64,000 nucleotides of DNA from Akebia trifoliata (GCA_017979445.1 CM030714.1:39692308-39756307); one strand, 5' to 3'. Positions 1-12,974 are shown, numbered from the stretch's first letter. A program made the numbers and translations. The notes: a model not told the origin generated them from the letters alone.

Positions 1-1010
1 AAAAATAATCAAATTACTAAAATACCCTTAACACCAGAATATCCCTGGAGACTACGTTACGCTTAGAAAACAACAAACTAAAATCAAATAAACTATTTAA
101 TCAATTTTCACAAAATTTGAAAAAATTATGAAAATGCCCCTCATAAGGTCTACGATCATTTCATGCCAAAAAATCTATAAGTGACAGAAGCCAATATTCT
201 CATTAAATTCTTTATAAAAAATTGATTTTGAAACATTTCAAAACATCAAAAAATGACATTTCAACTCAAAAGTCATCTTTGATGGTAAAACGATAATTTT
301 TCAAACCTAAAAGTCAAAATTTTAAAACTAATCATTCAAATACTGATTAATGTAAAGTGAAATCTTAATAAATCAAATTCAATTTGTCGAACAGATAAAT
401 TTAATTAATTAAGCCCATAGGCCAAATTTCAAGTGACGACTTATTTATTCAAGTGGACCCCACCTGATATTTAATAAAAACAAACACTCCATCGAGGTCC
501 CAAAGAATTTAGAATAATTTAATAAAGAACCCTCCATTGGAAGGTTCTCCAAAATTAAAAAATCCATTATACGTAAGTAAAAAAATCAAAATCTAAATAA
601 AACTAATTGAAATCTTATCTAAACTACTTAAGAGATTAGTCAGAGATAGACTTTATCTCTAAGAGACCTAATCATACCCTAATTTTATCAATAAAACTCT
701 TTAAAAAGGGAACTCTACTACATAATATCGTAGGTCTTGAGAAATCCTAGAAAACAGAAGTCATAATCTCTCCAAAACTTTTTCAAAACCTTAAATCTGA
801 ATCCACAAGTCAATACCTAACCTCCAAGCCCTAATTTTCAACCTAAAAAATATTTAAAAATACTAAAAATAACTCAAAAGGTCCAAAAAATATTTAGATC
901 TAGGAAAAGAAAGTATCATCTCAAATATTGGGAGTAGATCTAGAAGTAAAGACAAATTGAGAAAATTCACACAAGAATGTGGTTGTAGAATTTTTAACGA
1001 TTACGTCTAT
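1..1010 (+). repeat. Tat-type LTR fragment
   Basis: AT-rich sequence with no open gene. The part from about 430 to 560 (phrases such as tatttaataaa and aagaaccctccatt) and the part from about 840 to 960 recur in the same order at 22,022-22,560. Both resemble the interior of the LTR at 47.9-54.1 kb. I read it as a piece of a Ty3/gypsy Tat-lineage LTR whose start lies outside the window. The change to gag-like sequence near 1,010 is approximate. Confidence 0.5.
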
Positions 1011-3299
1011 CAAGATTTGGAAACTTTTTCGATCTGATTGAGGTCAATAAGTGGGTTTTGAAGACCTGAAATATTTTGAGTGACATGTAATGCCGAAGAG
1101 ATCAATGGGTGACGGTGATTACATTTTAGTTGGACGAGGATACCAATCATTAGTAACGTTTTGAGATGAATGTATTAGGAGATGGATTGTTTGAGTGGGT
1201 ATAATTCGAGAGGATATGTTTATATCTGAGACTGCTCGAGAAATCAAGCACCAGGAGTTTTTGATATTAGTGCAAGGTAATCTATCGATTACAGACCATG
1301 ATATGATGTTCACTAGGTTGTCACGATATGCGCCCGAACTTATCCTAACAGATTTGCAGAAGGCCTGTAGATTCTTTAGAAGATTATAACCCTACCTAAG
1401 GGCCAAGAGGTCAATGATTGAGATTACCAATTATAAAGATACGATGAATCGAGCTTAAAGGATAAAACGAGAAGATATGGAGTTACAGACCTCTAGAGGA
1501 CAAATTAGTCGACCTTAGACTTCTTTTCCTCCCAAATCAAATATGACCAAGAGGTCGATGTATTCAAGGCCAATCTCCTCTGAATCAAGATATTCATAAT
1601 ATAGAGCTCCTCCACTATCAAGTTGTAAAGTTTCCCAATCACTGAATTATAGAGTAGTTGGAGCTCCAATGATGCCAACAAGGCCAAAGGAATCAACAAG
1701 GTAGGTTCAGAGCCTACAGACCCTAGTCTACCAACTGCCTACTCCATAGAGACCTACGAAGACAAGATCATTGACATGTTATGCGTGTGATCAAGTGGGA
1801 TATATCAAGAGAAAATGTCATCTATCACAGGTGCGAGTAAGGATTGTGACCTAAGATAAAGTACCTATCTCCAACGAAGTTTTGGAAGGTACGATTTTTA
1901 ATTATAATATTGCAAAGTGGAGTTATATTCAATACTGGTTCCTCTAGATCATATAATTCTGTCGAGATTTTGCATACTTGCTAGATCTAGAAACTATTGA
2001 CGTGAATCAAGTAATGAAATTATTTATACCATTGGGAGGCCTAGCGAAGAAAGAATAAGATTTTTGGAAGATCATTTAAGAACTTGCAAAATAGGTATTA
2101 GAATAATTATAAAGTGTGAAAAGACAAGTGATGTTCAATTGGTACGCTAGTCTTTATATCAATAGTCTAGTCAATTACTCGTACATTACGCTAGTAGATA
2201 AGCAGGTGTTTCTTGTATATCCTTCATGTTGAGAGCTACTTCCTCGAATATCAACACGGGGAGTTGCGTATTTTCCTTTCGATTGAAGATGGCTTAACTT
2301 TGGGAGGCCTAACGATTGAACTGTTAGATGAAGCAGCTCTTGCTTTACGACTTCTTGAATTGATTATCATTCTTTAAGAAGATAGATCATCATTTGCCTT
2401 TCATTTTTCTATCCCCAGTGTCGGCTTTAACTCTTCTTTTGCCTTCTCATTTCACGATCGCCTTCTAGTAGAGGATTTCATTATTATCGTTCTCATTACG
2501 TGATCAATACTTTTTATAGACAAGCACTCGCTTCAAGATTTCGATTGTGACTCATTTTCACTCATCGAAACAAAAGTGCTATAAGTAAATATTATGATTC
2601 CGTAGAAGCAGTGACTACCACCTGCCTGTGCCCACATCCATCCTAAAAAGATTTAGTAGAGTATTAGTTAGGAGGTGGGTCGATGTAAAATGTGAGAAAG
2701 AATAATCTTGTGATAATGTTACATTAATGGTGACTTAATGGAATTGTGAGAAAATAAATGTAGGATTTATCCCCTCGAGTAAGATTTTAAATTATAAAGG
2801 TTATGACAGAGGTTTTGAGGAAATATCGCAATAAGTAGAAATGTAATATTGAATTGAATATAAAGATAGTAGTGTGTTTACGGTAAGACTATGCATTGAG
2901 GAGTAATATTTATAGTAAATATGAGTAAAACATAATAGACGGTGTAATTGATAAGATAAATAAAGATGAAGATTAAATAAGATGTGAAAGGATTGTGGTT
3001 GATAGACATTGATGGGGAAGTGATACAAGGTAAATTGATTGTAATCTTAGGATTATACAAATAATGGATTAGTTGGAGTATGGGTTTAAAATATAATGAT
3101 CAATTAATGAATTTATTGGGCTGACAAAATATGGGAGACATAAGTCTACGAGTTATAAATGAGATTGGCTTGGGACTAAAAATAGATAGTAATCGAAAAT
3201 AGGTAGTGTTTATTATACATGTCGTGTTAGTGGAATCGCGACAAAGTTTGATAAGTATGATTTCAATTTCAAGGACGAAATTTTTATTAAGGGGGAGAA
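1011..3299 (+). mobile_element. Decayed chromovirus (Ty3/gypsy) gag-protease remnant
   Basis: Internal remnant of a Tekay/Del-like chromovirus. An open stretch at 1,195-1,389 reads like the retrotransposon gag domain (core FTRLSRYAPEL, ending in KACRFFRRL). A zinc knuckle lies at 1,777-1,818 in CX2C...C spacing, but the histidine is replaced by tyrosine. A degraded aspartic-protease site NTGSSRSY lies at about 1,931-1,954, with Asp changed to Asn, followed by stops. No reverse transcriptase or integrase can be read before the polypurine tract (near 3,289-3,299), so most of pol is deleted or unrecognisable. Not functional. Confidence 0.75.
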
Positions 3300-6200
3300 T
3301 GTAACACCTCGAATTTTTAATTCGTATCTCGAGGAAAAAATAAATAGTGAAATTTTAAGAAAATCTTGAAAGTGGGATTTAGGGGTAAAACTTTAGGATA
3401 CTTCTGATCATTTTTAATGGAATCTGACCTCACCATTAGATTCAAAATGATCGAAAAACATAATTTAGCCTGTAAGCACGCTCAAATGCAAGTCCGAATA
3501 TAAAAGTTGCAAAATCCTCGATTACCGGGTCGGACCAGGCTAAAACAGTGATTTTTTGTTAGAGCAATAATTTTTAAAATTCGATTATACCATTGGGTTT
3601 ATAACGAAAAACTATTCAACATAGACTATTTATTTGTCATTTTTGGATATCAGGAAGTCGAATTATCGTTAAAAACGAAAACGACATCAAGTTCAAGGGT
3701 CACCTCAAGCCAAAAATATAAATTTTTGATAAAGACATAATTTGTAGAAATTGACTATACCATTAGATCTAAAACGAAAAATTAGGTGAAATAGAGTATT
3801 TATTTGTCAGTTTTGGAGTTCGGATGATCAAGTTATCATCGATCAAAACAATTGACAAAATACCGAATTCGTCCCACATTTTATTTAAATAATATTTTTA
3901 ATTTTTTTTTATGTCATCTTCCCCAACTCGTCAATACAGTCGCGCGACATAATAAACGAAAAAAAAAATCGTTTTTCTTCTGATCTTCCACCTCAGATCT
4001 CTCACAAACGGTGCACTTTCGACGATCGTCGCAGAAGAGAAAAAGATTCGCAGCTGCGTTCTCTACAAAACCCACCCATCCTCTTTCCATTTCATTTTCT
4101 TTTTCATTCAATATCGTCAAAAATCAGTCGTATTTGGATACAAAAATTTCGAAACTTTGACTTCGGATTTCGTTCGTTTCGGGGTCAAATTGTCTTCCGA
4201 CGCAGAAGGGAGAAACGTCCGCAGCCTCATTCTCTACATAACCCAACCAAATTCCTTTCATTTTCTCATCTTTTTCACCCCGTATAGTCAAAAATCAGCC
4301 GTATTTTTATACGGAAATTTCGTAACTTCGACCTCGGTTTTCATCGGTTTCGGGGTCAAACCGTCTTTCGCCGTAGAAGGGAGAAGAGACGAGCGCATCG
4401 AGATCTTCGAAACCACTAAGTCCATTTCAAAAATCGGCCACTTCGAAGTTCGGTCCATCTTGATTTCCGTGCCGATCGCCTCGATTTCTGTGCACACGCT
4501 TTGATCCTTTCACCTAGACATTGTAAGGAACTCTCAATTTCTATTAGTAATCGTAAATGTGAAAATTGCATTTAGGATTTTATTGAAAAAAAAATTTGGA
4601 TGTATTTCCGAAATGTAGAATTCTTTTGTTATTTTAAAAATTCACGCCAGAAATTGCATGATTGATATGTTTAATTGTATTTTTAACAAATTATACGTGG
4701 GTAGGGTATTTTAATGGGTTATTTCCATAAATTGGGTCTTGTGCATTGCTCGGACCCTGTTTTGATATGAAATTTGTATTTTTTTTTCAATATTATTGAT
4801 AGAAATAAATTCTATAGTTGAAAAATGTGATTTAATATTCAATGAACTCATATTGAGATAATGAATATAAAAAAATGGATATTTTATGAAGAGATTGAAA
4901 ATTGTAAAAATCGAAAAAAAGGGGAAAAAGGGTATGAAACGGTAAAATGTTAGAGTCACACCTGAGGGGTGATGTCTGCATTTTACGTTGTTGTGATGTG
5001 TGCAGGTTGGTGAACAGATATCCAGGGATAATATTGTTGGTTGCATGTTTATTTACTTTCTGTTAGCGTGAGGCGCTGTTTACGTTTTCGTTTGCTATTT
5101 ATTTTAGGCCGGGTGGCCACACTTGCATGGTAGGAAACTGGATATCTATTCTTAACCTTGTATTGTTAATTTCTCTTTTATTTTCAAATGAAAATAATAT
5201 ATATATGTAACTATTTTGTGAGCTGTTAAAGAGTTTGTGAATGCCTGAAGGGATAGTGCATCATATCATCCGGAGTGGTGTACTATCTTGGGATGTACGG
5301 TAGGGACCACCAAGCTCATACGTGGTATGGGACGCGTATGAGAGTGGAGTCACAACTGGAATTCGGATTTATTCCTCTCTATCTTTACCAGTGAACTTGT
5401 AATGTAAAGGTGGTCATATACCAATGGTTTGTATATTTGAGAATCACATGTACGCCTAATGGGCATAAACGAAGATGATTGGTCAATGATCACTAACAAT
5501 ATATAGTAGTCGAACGTTCTGACACATCGAAAAGAGACCCATTGCTTACGGTCACGTCAAACGGCCAACCTGAGCCGGATAAATGGTCAACCAAGCGTGG
5601 TAAACAGCGACCAGCCACAAAATCAGAAACTAAAAGCCAGAGAAGAATTGTAACATCATGTCCCGACTGGGAGCGATCCAATCGTGAATCCCAACTCTCT
5701 AATTCCAATACTCCACCATTGTGTATTATGTATCTGTTGTTTATTTTGATATATAAAATGAAATCCATGTTTATTGTTTCCATTTGATCAATTAGATTTG
5801 TATAAAAAGAGAATGTTATAGTGAGTACTGCTGATCGATGTAATGTGAGTTTTAAAATGTTTAGTTGTTCATCCCTGACTATATGTACCAGTTAATCGTA
5901 GTTTATTCTGTAAAATTTTGTATATTTTAAAATGATTTAGTATGCTTATTCGTTCATGTTAGAAGAGGTTATTGGCAGAAATTGTGTTATTCCTTACTAG
6001 GTAACCATTGTTACTCACTCATTCCTTCTCTATTTTTTTAGTTTCAGATTCAGAGCTTGGCAAGGCAAGTATAGAGCATGAATGAGGATCATCTGGTTGG
6101 TCAGGTAGATAATCAGAGTCCGTCACCTGGTAAGTATTAGGGCTATATCCCCTAGTGGTGTCAGTTCCCCCAGGTAGTCTTATGGATTCTATCTTGAACG

Positions 6201-6425
6201 TTAGGACTTTTATTAGAATGAGAAAATCTCTGTATAATCCTGTATATAAATTTTCTTCTTCCGCACTCTGATCTATCGTACGATATTAGATGTGTATAAG
6301 CTTCCGCTAGTATTCTATTTTATGTGTATATATGCAGGATTGTATGTCGTTTATTAGGTGCAGGTTATACGCCTTGGAATGTTAACATAAACAGAAGAGA
6401 CCATGCCAAAATTTCGAGGTGTCAC
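3300..6425 (+). mobile_element. Long 3' LTR of the chromovirus remnant
   Basis: Begins TGTAACACCTCGAA immediately after a purine tract (aagggggagaa). The other end carries the near-inverse TTTCGAGGTGTCACC at about 6,411-6,426. Length (about 3.1 kb) and termini fit Tekay/Del-type LTRs. The ORFs of 60-115 codons inside it have no recognisable domain and I treat them as chance. The exact 3' end is uncertain by a few bases because a MITE lies next to it. Confidence 0.7.
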
Positions 6426-6449
6426 CTAGTACCTCGAGATCTGACATGG

Positions 6450-6605
6450 GGATTTGTGTTAGTGTTCGGCGGGGCGCCACAGTACATCTTGACATGGTGG
6501 CGCGCGCATGTCCGTAGATGTGTTTTACTTATAATTCGGAGAAAACATATCTATGAGCATGCGCGCGCCACCACATCAAAAAGTCCCCCATTGAGGTCAC
6601 TCCAG
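6450..6605. repeat. MITE with GC-rich inverted repeat
   Basis: Two arms around a short loop: gacatggtggcgcgcgcatg near 6,491-6,510 pairs with catgcgcgcgccaccacatc near 6,558-6,577. A following gtccgtagatgtg / catatctatgag pair extends the stem. The right end (gtcactccag) resembles the ends of the small MITEs upstream of both terpene synthase genes (13,444 to 14,186). The left end is eroded. Confidence 0.6.
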
Positions 6606-8270
6606 TATTAATCATTTAGAAACCTTGGATGGGTATCTCATAAAATCACCATTTGTTTCTTAGGGTAAAAAAAAAAACCCCCTCTCTAATTGATAATTAG
6701 GAGGGTCAAGGTCATTTTTGATTGAGTCCGACTAGCCTTACTAACTTAGTAAGGAAAAAAAAAGCCTTACAAAGTCGCATCCACCATCAAAATAATATCT
6801 CGAGATTTTCTTTTTACAGTAGAAGATGCCTTTGTTATATGACTTAAATTGTCCAACCCTAGGGTTGGATTGGCGAAACCACACTATTAGTATTTGTGTC
6901 ACAATTTTTTAAGTATTGCTGAAAATTGCAGATCCTATAGAAGATTAGTGTAACACCAAAAAGGGGGAAAATGAAATCCTACCAAAGACACAAGATTCTA
7001 CTTTCCCATTGCAACTAATCTCTCTACCATTCAGTAAAATTCTAATCTTGAGTTGAAAAACTAAGTTCCATTTCTGCCACCAAATTAAAAAAATTCCAAC
7101 TTTCTTAAAATTTTGTCCTCTAATACATCCTTGGGACATCGGAAAAAAAGTTTTTGAATGCCACCAGATAATGTGATCAGGAAAATTATCTTATTAAATT
7201 AGTAAGGAAAATGTTTTTCTTTCCCAAACTAAAAATTTAACCCTTAATTATTTTAAAAATATCTTAAAACACCCTCTATATTTTATGAAATTACACTAAA
7301 ATGTATTATGAAAAAGTTCTACAAATTTCTAGTAAAACTGGATAATTTTAAAAACCTTAAATAGTTGTTGATATTTGGGATATGTCCAATGTTTCATGAT
7401 TTAAAACAATACTTTAGTGGCACAATAATTAAATGTGTCAAAACGGGTTGATGTCTCTAACCTAAATATGACCCATTTAATTATCGTGATAAATAGGTTA
7501 ACACTATTGTAACCCAAATCCAATTAAACTTGACCCAGACCCACTGATTTCTTGTGGTTTTCGAGTCATTGTTACATTGCTACCCATATGAGTAAAGTTG
7601 GAGGGATATTATTGAAAATGAGTAGAAGGGAAAAAAGCAACAAAGTTAGGGTTATTCTTGAAATGTTGAGGAGAGAAAAGATAATAAAATTTTCCTCCAC
7701 ATACTTTGTTTATGGGGGATAAAGATTGAGATAAAAAGGCACGGCAACAACTGTGTTTTATGGCATAGATTTTAAAATGTAGGAAAACATCAAATCAAAT
7801 CATATAGAATGATAAAATAAATCAATTCATATCACATGACTCATGTCGTCCTATTCTTAAGATCCATCCAGACAATGACATCAATGAGAAACCCCATATC
7901 TCTGCCAATTTGATTCGTTTTAGCAAAAGAACTAGAAGAGATCGAGAGAGAGGGCGAACTTGCTCAATCAATCTGGGTGAGGGAGTTGTGAGGTTTTGAT
8001 TCGAGAGAGTGATTGCTCGAACAATCTACGTGAGGGAGTTGTGAGGTTTTGGATTGACTCTCAACCTTAGATTCCATTTCAAATGATGAACTAGCACTCC
8101 AGAAGAGGAGATCAAGAGAAATACAAGATTGATTTTGTGTAAAAATGCTTAACTTGATTATTTGATTTTCGTTTGGTCAAAAGAAAATAGAAATTGAGGG
8201 AAAAAACTCGTTTGCTTTAAGGAAATAGAAAACGAGGAAAAAATGGGAGAATTAACTCTACACTGACGGT
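6606..8270. other. Intergenic, no gene seen
   Basis: AT-rich sequence downstream of terpene synthase copy 1. It holds a fragment with gactagccttactaact (near 6,730) that is also present near 20,650 and 43,365, and an imperfect tandem duplication of about 50-60 bp (about 7,953-8,055, both units containing gagggagttgtgaggtttt). ORFs such as the minus-strand one at 6,945-7,139 show no domain. Confidence 0.5.
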
Positions 8271-8279
8271 CCCTTTTTC

Positions 8280-8364
8280 GATCCGTCGCTATAGTCCTCT
8301 ACACAGACAACAATCATTTGGCAATCGCTAAATCTCGTCTCTATATATAAATTTTCCTGTAGTG
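8280..8364 (-). mobile_element. Probable CACTA transposon terminus
   Basis: Read on the minus strand, the segment begins CACTACAGGAAAA at 8,364 and is followed by short subterminal motifs of the gacgg/ccgtc type. This is the usual look of one end of an En/Spm (CACTA) element. No matching opposite end was found, so it is a fragment. It sits about 150 bp past the stop codon of terpene synthase copy 1. Confidence 0.45.
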
Positions 8365-8507
8365 TCAAAGACTTCATATAATAATAGAAATTCTACAAGT
8401 AAATGTTCTTGTTTGGAATCAAACATGGATAGAAACAATTTTATTTTTATTTTTTTAATGGGCCCCTCCCAGAAAAACACTACTAACGAGTGTAGTTACA
8501 AATCCAA

Positions 8508-8513
8508 TTTATT
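8508..8513 (-). promoter_or_regulatory. Possible poly(A) signal of TPS copy 1
   Basis: AATAAA on the minus strand, a few bases after the stop codon. Unusually close to the coding end, so weak. Confidence 0.3.
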
Positions 8514-8516
8514 CCT

Positions 8517-8810
8517 TCAAATGTTAATAGGATCAACGAGCAGCGAGGTAATGTTATCTTTGGTTCTTCTAGTTGAATCATTATATCCATCCTCATGTCG
8601 GTACAAGATTTCTATCATTCGGGCAAAGTTGAGAATTGGCTTAAGGATAGGTAGAGGAAATGGATTTTGTTCAAGGGATTCTTGGTTTATGTCTTTCCAT
8701 GCAATTGTAACAAATTTTCTTATCTCCTCACACGCCTCTTTCTCCGAAACACCATAGTCCTTCATGTAGCACAGAACACTCGAAGCAGCTGCGCCTCTAG
8801 CTTGCTCAAC
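8517..8810 (-). CDS. TPS copy 1 exon 7
   Basis: Begins VEQARGAAASS after acceptor TATAG and ends LLVDPINI then TGA. C-terminal end of the class I fold, with the usual NPFPLP...LNFAR and DGY segments. Confidence 0.87.
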   Translation of the reverse strand, partial: VEQARGAAASSVLCYMKDYGVSEKEACEEIRKFVTIAWKDINQESLEQNPFPLPILKPILNFARMIEILYRHEDGYNDSTRRTKDNITSLLVDPINI

Positions 8811-8966
8811 CTATAAATTTTTAGCAACACATGAAGGTTTGATAATAAGGGCACATGTAACTCAAGGTGTTTGTTCTAAAATTAATGTTCATATGTGATC
8901 AAAACGAGAATCGAATGCATGCAAACAAAATGAAATTAAATTCTTGTCTATCCTTGTATGTCAGAC

Positions 8967-9215
8967 CTCATCAGTTCGGACATCATCAAGGAATCGAGCA
9001 ATTAGAGCAGAAGACCTAACAATCTTTGGGACACCGGTCGCCCAATCAAATGCTTCCTTTGTCGCGACTTCTCCCATGAAAATTAAGGATTGGATGGAAA
9101 GCATAGGGTACCCAGCAGTCATTGTAGCAACACTCAGATACTCGTCGAACGTGGGCATGTAACCTGAACTAAACCATTTGGCTTCAGCAAAATAGGCTCT
9201 AACCAACCTTTTCAT
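8967..9215 (-). CDS. TPS copy 1 exon 6
   Basis: 249 bp, typical length. MKRLVRAYFAEAKWFSSGY ... FLDDVRTDE, ending in the first part of the NSE/DTE Mg2+ motif. Donor GAG|GTCTGA. Confidence 0.87.
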
Positions 9216-9314
9216 CTGTTATTGACAAAATCAAAGCAATATGACTTCATTAGCTATAGTTATAATATCATGGAAAGTTACGAGGAAGTAGGAATAGAAT
9301 ATATATACCCATAC

Positions 9315-9452
9315 CGCTTCCTTTGCATAGTACACGCCAGTACAATCTTTCTTCCTTCATCATCGCTTCTTCAAGTTCTTTGGTGACATCCAATAATGCT
9401 AGATAACACACATTCATGTATTCTGGTAGCTTATTTGGCCGCAGCATCCCAC
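9315..9452 (-). pseudogene. TPS copy 1 exon 5, broken
   Basis: 138 bp where copy 2 has 139. Starts WDAAAK followed by TAA after a 2-bp loss. The rest (LPEYMNVCYLALLDVTKELE) is intact until a 1-bp gain near 9,330. Confidence 0.82.
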
Positions 9453-9541
9453 CTAGATAATTTGAACAATTTGTTATTTAAGAATGATTGAAGCATCACA
9501 CAAAAACAAAATAACTAATTAATTATCACCCAACTACAAAC

Positions 9542-9760
9542 CTTTCTATTGCGTCTGTAAATAATTGAAGTTCTTCCACTGTACCATATACATCATAAAT
9601 ATCATCTATCACAGATGTGATTGAGATTATTTTGGTCATAAACCTCCTACCAATGGAGTATTGAGGCTCAAAATAAACCCCCAGAATCCAAAAGTAGCAC
9701 TCCACCAATCTATCTCTAGCAAAAGGTAGCTTCGATTTAAAGTCGACATCATTCCACCAC
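9542..9760 (-). CDS. TPS copy 1 exon 4 (RDR, DDIYD)
   Basis: 219 bp, typical length. Reads [19 protein letters not shown], then GVYFEPQYS, then [12 protein letters not shown]. It holds the RxR motif and the Mg2+-binding DDxxD. Open in frame. Confidence 0.88.
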
Positions 9761-10320
9761 CTATGAAGCAAATATCAACGAACCCCAAACATTACTCACC
9801 GAAAATTAGCTGTTTTACCCAAATATATGAAAGTTTTTAGGTATTGGATATGATTTTAAAATACTTATATATAATTTAGACTATTCTACAAAAACATGCA
9901 CTGTAAATTGAAAAATTCTCAAAACAATAGACTATTCATGTTTATTCCAAAAAGGGTACAGTACGATTTTCATAATTAAAACATTTTGGCTAAAGAGGGA
10001 AATAAATTTACTGTTTTATAAAGAGGAATTTTATTTTTAACCATCTACATGAAAAAAAACCCAAAAAAAATATTTATTTTTTATAAAATTAAAAAAAAAA
10101 AAAAAAAAAATCACACTTAAACCAAAATATTCTTGCTCTGAAAATGCTAATTTACTGTTTTTGAAATTAAGATGAATAGTCTATTGTTTAGGGAATTTTT
10201 ACAATTTTCTCCACCTTTTGGGAATTCCCCTTCTGTGTTAAAAAAAAAAAAATCTTATAGTGAATTCAGCTTCATACAGTTTTTGTTTTTCACAAAATAT
10301 ATAGTTCAATAATTTAAGAA

Positions 10321-10543
10321 TCGTGATAATCTGACTACCTCACGTGACAAACTCAATCAACTACCTTGACGTGACAAGTTCAGGAATCGTAGATCTGCAC
10401 TCCTCAAGATACACGGCTGCACTTCCCCATAAAAAATTGTCTCGAGGGAACGTGTATCCCTAGGAGCATGGATCTATGGTTCCAAACTTGTCACATCAGG
10501 TAGTCGATTGAGTATGCCACGTGGGGTAGTCAGATTATCACGA
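10321..10543. repeat. Foldback MITE in TPS copy 1 intron 3
   Basis: Inverted ends TCGTGATAATCTGACTACC (10,321 on) and its complement ending at 10,543. The arms extend about 60 bp and include CACGTG-like cores. The same element lies at 31,731-31,953 in copy 2, so it predates the duplication. Confidence 0.75.
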
Positions 10544-10733
10544 CTCGTATTAAAATCATATCCGATTACATAATTTGATCAAAAGTTTTATTCTTTTATG
10601 TATTTTTCACCCGAAAATTAATGTTGAGAAATCATCCAAGGCCTCTTTGATAGATCATTTACCAAACATTTTTCTAATGATCCTTCTCTATGAGATAGTC
10701 TAAGGTGACTAATAATTAATGGAATTTAATTAC

Positions 10734-11105
10734 CTTGAGACATCCTTCAGCTCTCTCTGATGCAAAGATTGTAATAGATTGAAATCCAACTTTGCAAGTT
10801 CTAGCAATGAATCATTCCTTGTTGTTTCTTCTTCATAGATAGAGATATTTGCCTCGCCTTTAGTCTTGGCATACCTCTGTGAAATGGTAAATATAGCGCA
10901 TGTTCGACTTCCTCCTTAAGAGGAGAGCTTAGGTGAGTTATCATGGTCTTTAGGTGTGTAGTAGTGAAAATGAGGGCTTCATCCAGTATTTCTTCTCCTT
11001 GTACACTAAGATATGCAGCTTCATATAGATATAGCATGCCTCTTGCATCGTTAACTAAGTCCTGTTTGAAGCCGCCTTCGACTTCCTTGAACTTCAAAAA
11101 CACAT
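10734..11105 (-). pseudogene. TPS copy 1 exon 3, frameshifted
   Basis: Encodes DVFLKFKEVEGGFKQD, then GMLYLYEAAYLSVQGEEILD and [21 protein letters not shown] single base is missing at the codon after ARQ (near 10,845) relative to copy 2, which breaks the frame for the last third. Donor TCAAG|GTAATT. Confidence 0.85.
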
Positions 11106-11702
11106 CTGTTTCATCACCCAGTTTCCATGCTATCTATCAATATTTTTCTATGCCCTCAAAATGAACTTGACCAAGGCACAAATAAAATGAATACAAATTA
11201 GGGATGCATGTTGGAAGGTAGACCTAGGCTCAACTCCAGTGGCAAACCCGAAATCGAGTTAATGAACGCAAGCAAGCATTAAGCTTGACCTCATTAACCT
11301 AAACTCAACCTGAGCTTGAGCTTGTAAACTCAGATTGAATTTGTTGAATGGGTTGCGCTTGTTGAACAAGCCAAATTTTGTTTTGATTAGTTAAAAAAGT
11401 TTTATATCTTAAACAAGAAATAATTAAAAAAAAAAAAAAAAACCATAGTTTAAAAATATGTAATTAATACAAAATATTTATATATTATACTGCCTAGGGT
11501 TCGGATTGAACTGGGTTTCTTAAACCCAAATTAACGCCGGGTTTAGTTGTTCTAACATAGGCTCTCAGCTCATGTTCTACATAACTAGGCAGCTCGGGTC
11601 ACCCCACACAAGTTGCAGCCTTAATACAAATATTTTTTCTTTTCTTTAATAAGCGTATTATAAACATGGATGAGGATCAAGAGCCAATTAAATGGTTGTC
11701 AT

Positions 11703-11935
11703 GTTTCATCCTATATGGGTTAGAAGTTTCGAAATGGACTGATTTTTTGTGAGGATAATCTCTATGGTGAGGAGATCATCCTCACTAAAAAATCAGCATA
11801 TTCTAAAACTTCAGTTTACAAGTTGAAGAACTATGGATTGTTAATTTTTTTGTACACCTTTTCTGATTGGATTAGAAGTTTCGGGCTGGACAGATTTGTT
11901 GTGAGGATGATCTCCTCATCATAGAGAACTCCGAG
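11703..11935. repeat. Palindromic MITE remnant in TPS copy 1 intron 2
   Basis: Contains the family core gggttagaagttt ... gctgattttt...gaggat...atctc and its complement, with one hairpin recognisable and the second degraded. The same remnant is present in copy 2 at about 33,100-33,330. Confidence 0.65.
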
Positions 11936-12514
11936 CATAGGCAACAAATACAAACTTAGGTAATCCATCCATAAGAGCATCGTTTCATCCAACAATCCCC
12001 ACTCTTTTTTAATTTTTTTCCAGCTAAGCAAGAAAGAAATAAATAACGGGTTAGGATCGATCTCGACCATTTAAAAACATGATTCATTAATTGGGGTGTG
12101 ATAAATAATTAAGAAATTGGGGAGTATTAGTAAAAATTGTGGTGCAATAGCAACTCTCGTAAATTAATAGAGTGAAATACCGAGACGAAGGGGAATACGA
12201 ATTTGCTGTTAAGGAATTTATGTGGTAAGCTGATAAGCCAATAGCATGGCGCCACATGTCATTGGATTTCATGTATTGAAAGTGGGGATGATGGTTTTTC
12301 TTCCTTTATATATATATTTTTCTTCTTAAAACCTGTAATTATTATATATACGGACTAATCCATGTGGTTGCACGCCCCAACAACCCCACAGAAGTTTCCC
12401 GACGCCCAACAAGGTTAATTCAACTATTATTGGTGACTCGATACACTGATCAATGAGGATTCAGTGTATCTCATGCACTGTACTGCATTGTATTTTAAGC
12501 TCTATAACGCTTAC

Positions 12515-12797
12515 CTGAAGACACATTATACCCTTGTAACCGTAGCAGAAAAAAACGAAGCGCAATGGTATAGAGATCATCATCATCATCATCATCATAA
12601 AGGTGATTAGTGTGGGCATTATATATAATTTGTATTGCCTCTTCGATCTCCTTTTCAAAGTGATATGCCACACCGAGATGTTGGATAGTGTTGATCAAGT
12701 TCATTTGTTCGAGGGGATTTTCGGCAGCAACTTGTAAAAGCTTCTTCACCTCTTCTTTCAGCACTTCAATTCGTTGTATAGTCTGTGTATTGGATAT
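12515..12797 (-). CDS. TPS copy 1 exon 2
   Basis: 283 bp, acceptor GCAG|ATATCC, donor TTCAG|GTAAGC. Encodes the N-terminal helical domain (LINTIQHLGVAYHFEKEIEE, RFFLLRLQGYNVSS). A (GAT)7 run gives seven consecutive Asp residues before LYTIALRF. Copy 2 has six. Confidence 0.85.
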
Positions 12798-12974
12798 CTG
12801 CATATGTCAATAACAAGAAGGGAAGAAAAAAAAAAATTATTCTACCAAATGACTACTTGTGGTATACTGTTAACCCTTTTAACTACAATTATGATGATTA
12901 GAGTAAGAAATTAAAAAAAAACAAAAGAATATTTAAACTGATCTTGGCGGGTGATGAGAACCATGCATGCTCAC

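Noticed and set aside
4157..4504. 115-codon ORF in the chromovirus LTR
   Set aside because: No domain, lies within an LTR, and overlaps an ORF on the other strand of similar length. Chance in a locally GC-richer stretch.
6324..6611. 95-codon ORF over the LTR end and GC-rich MITE
   Set aside because: Crosses the LTR/MITE boundary and reads through both hairpin arms. Not a gene.
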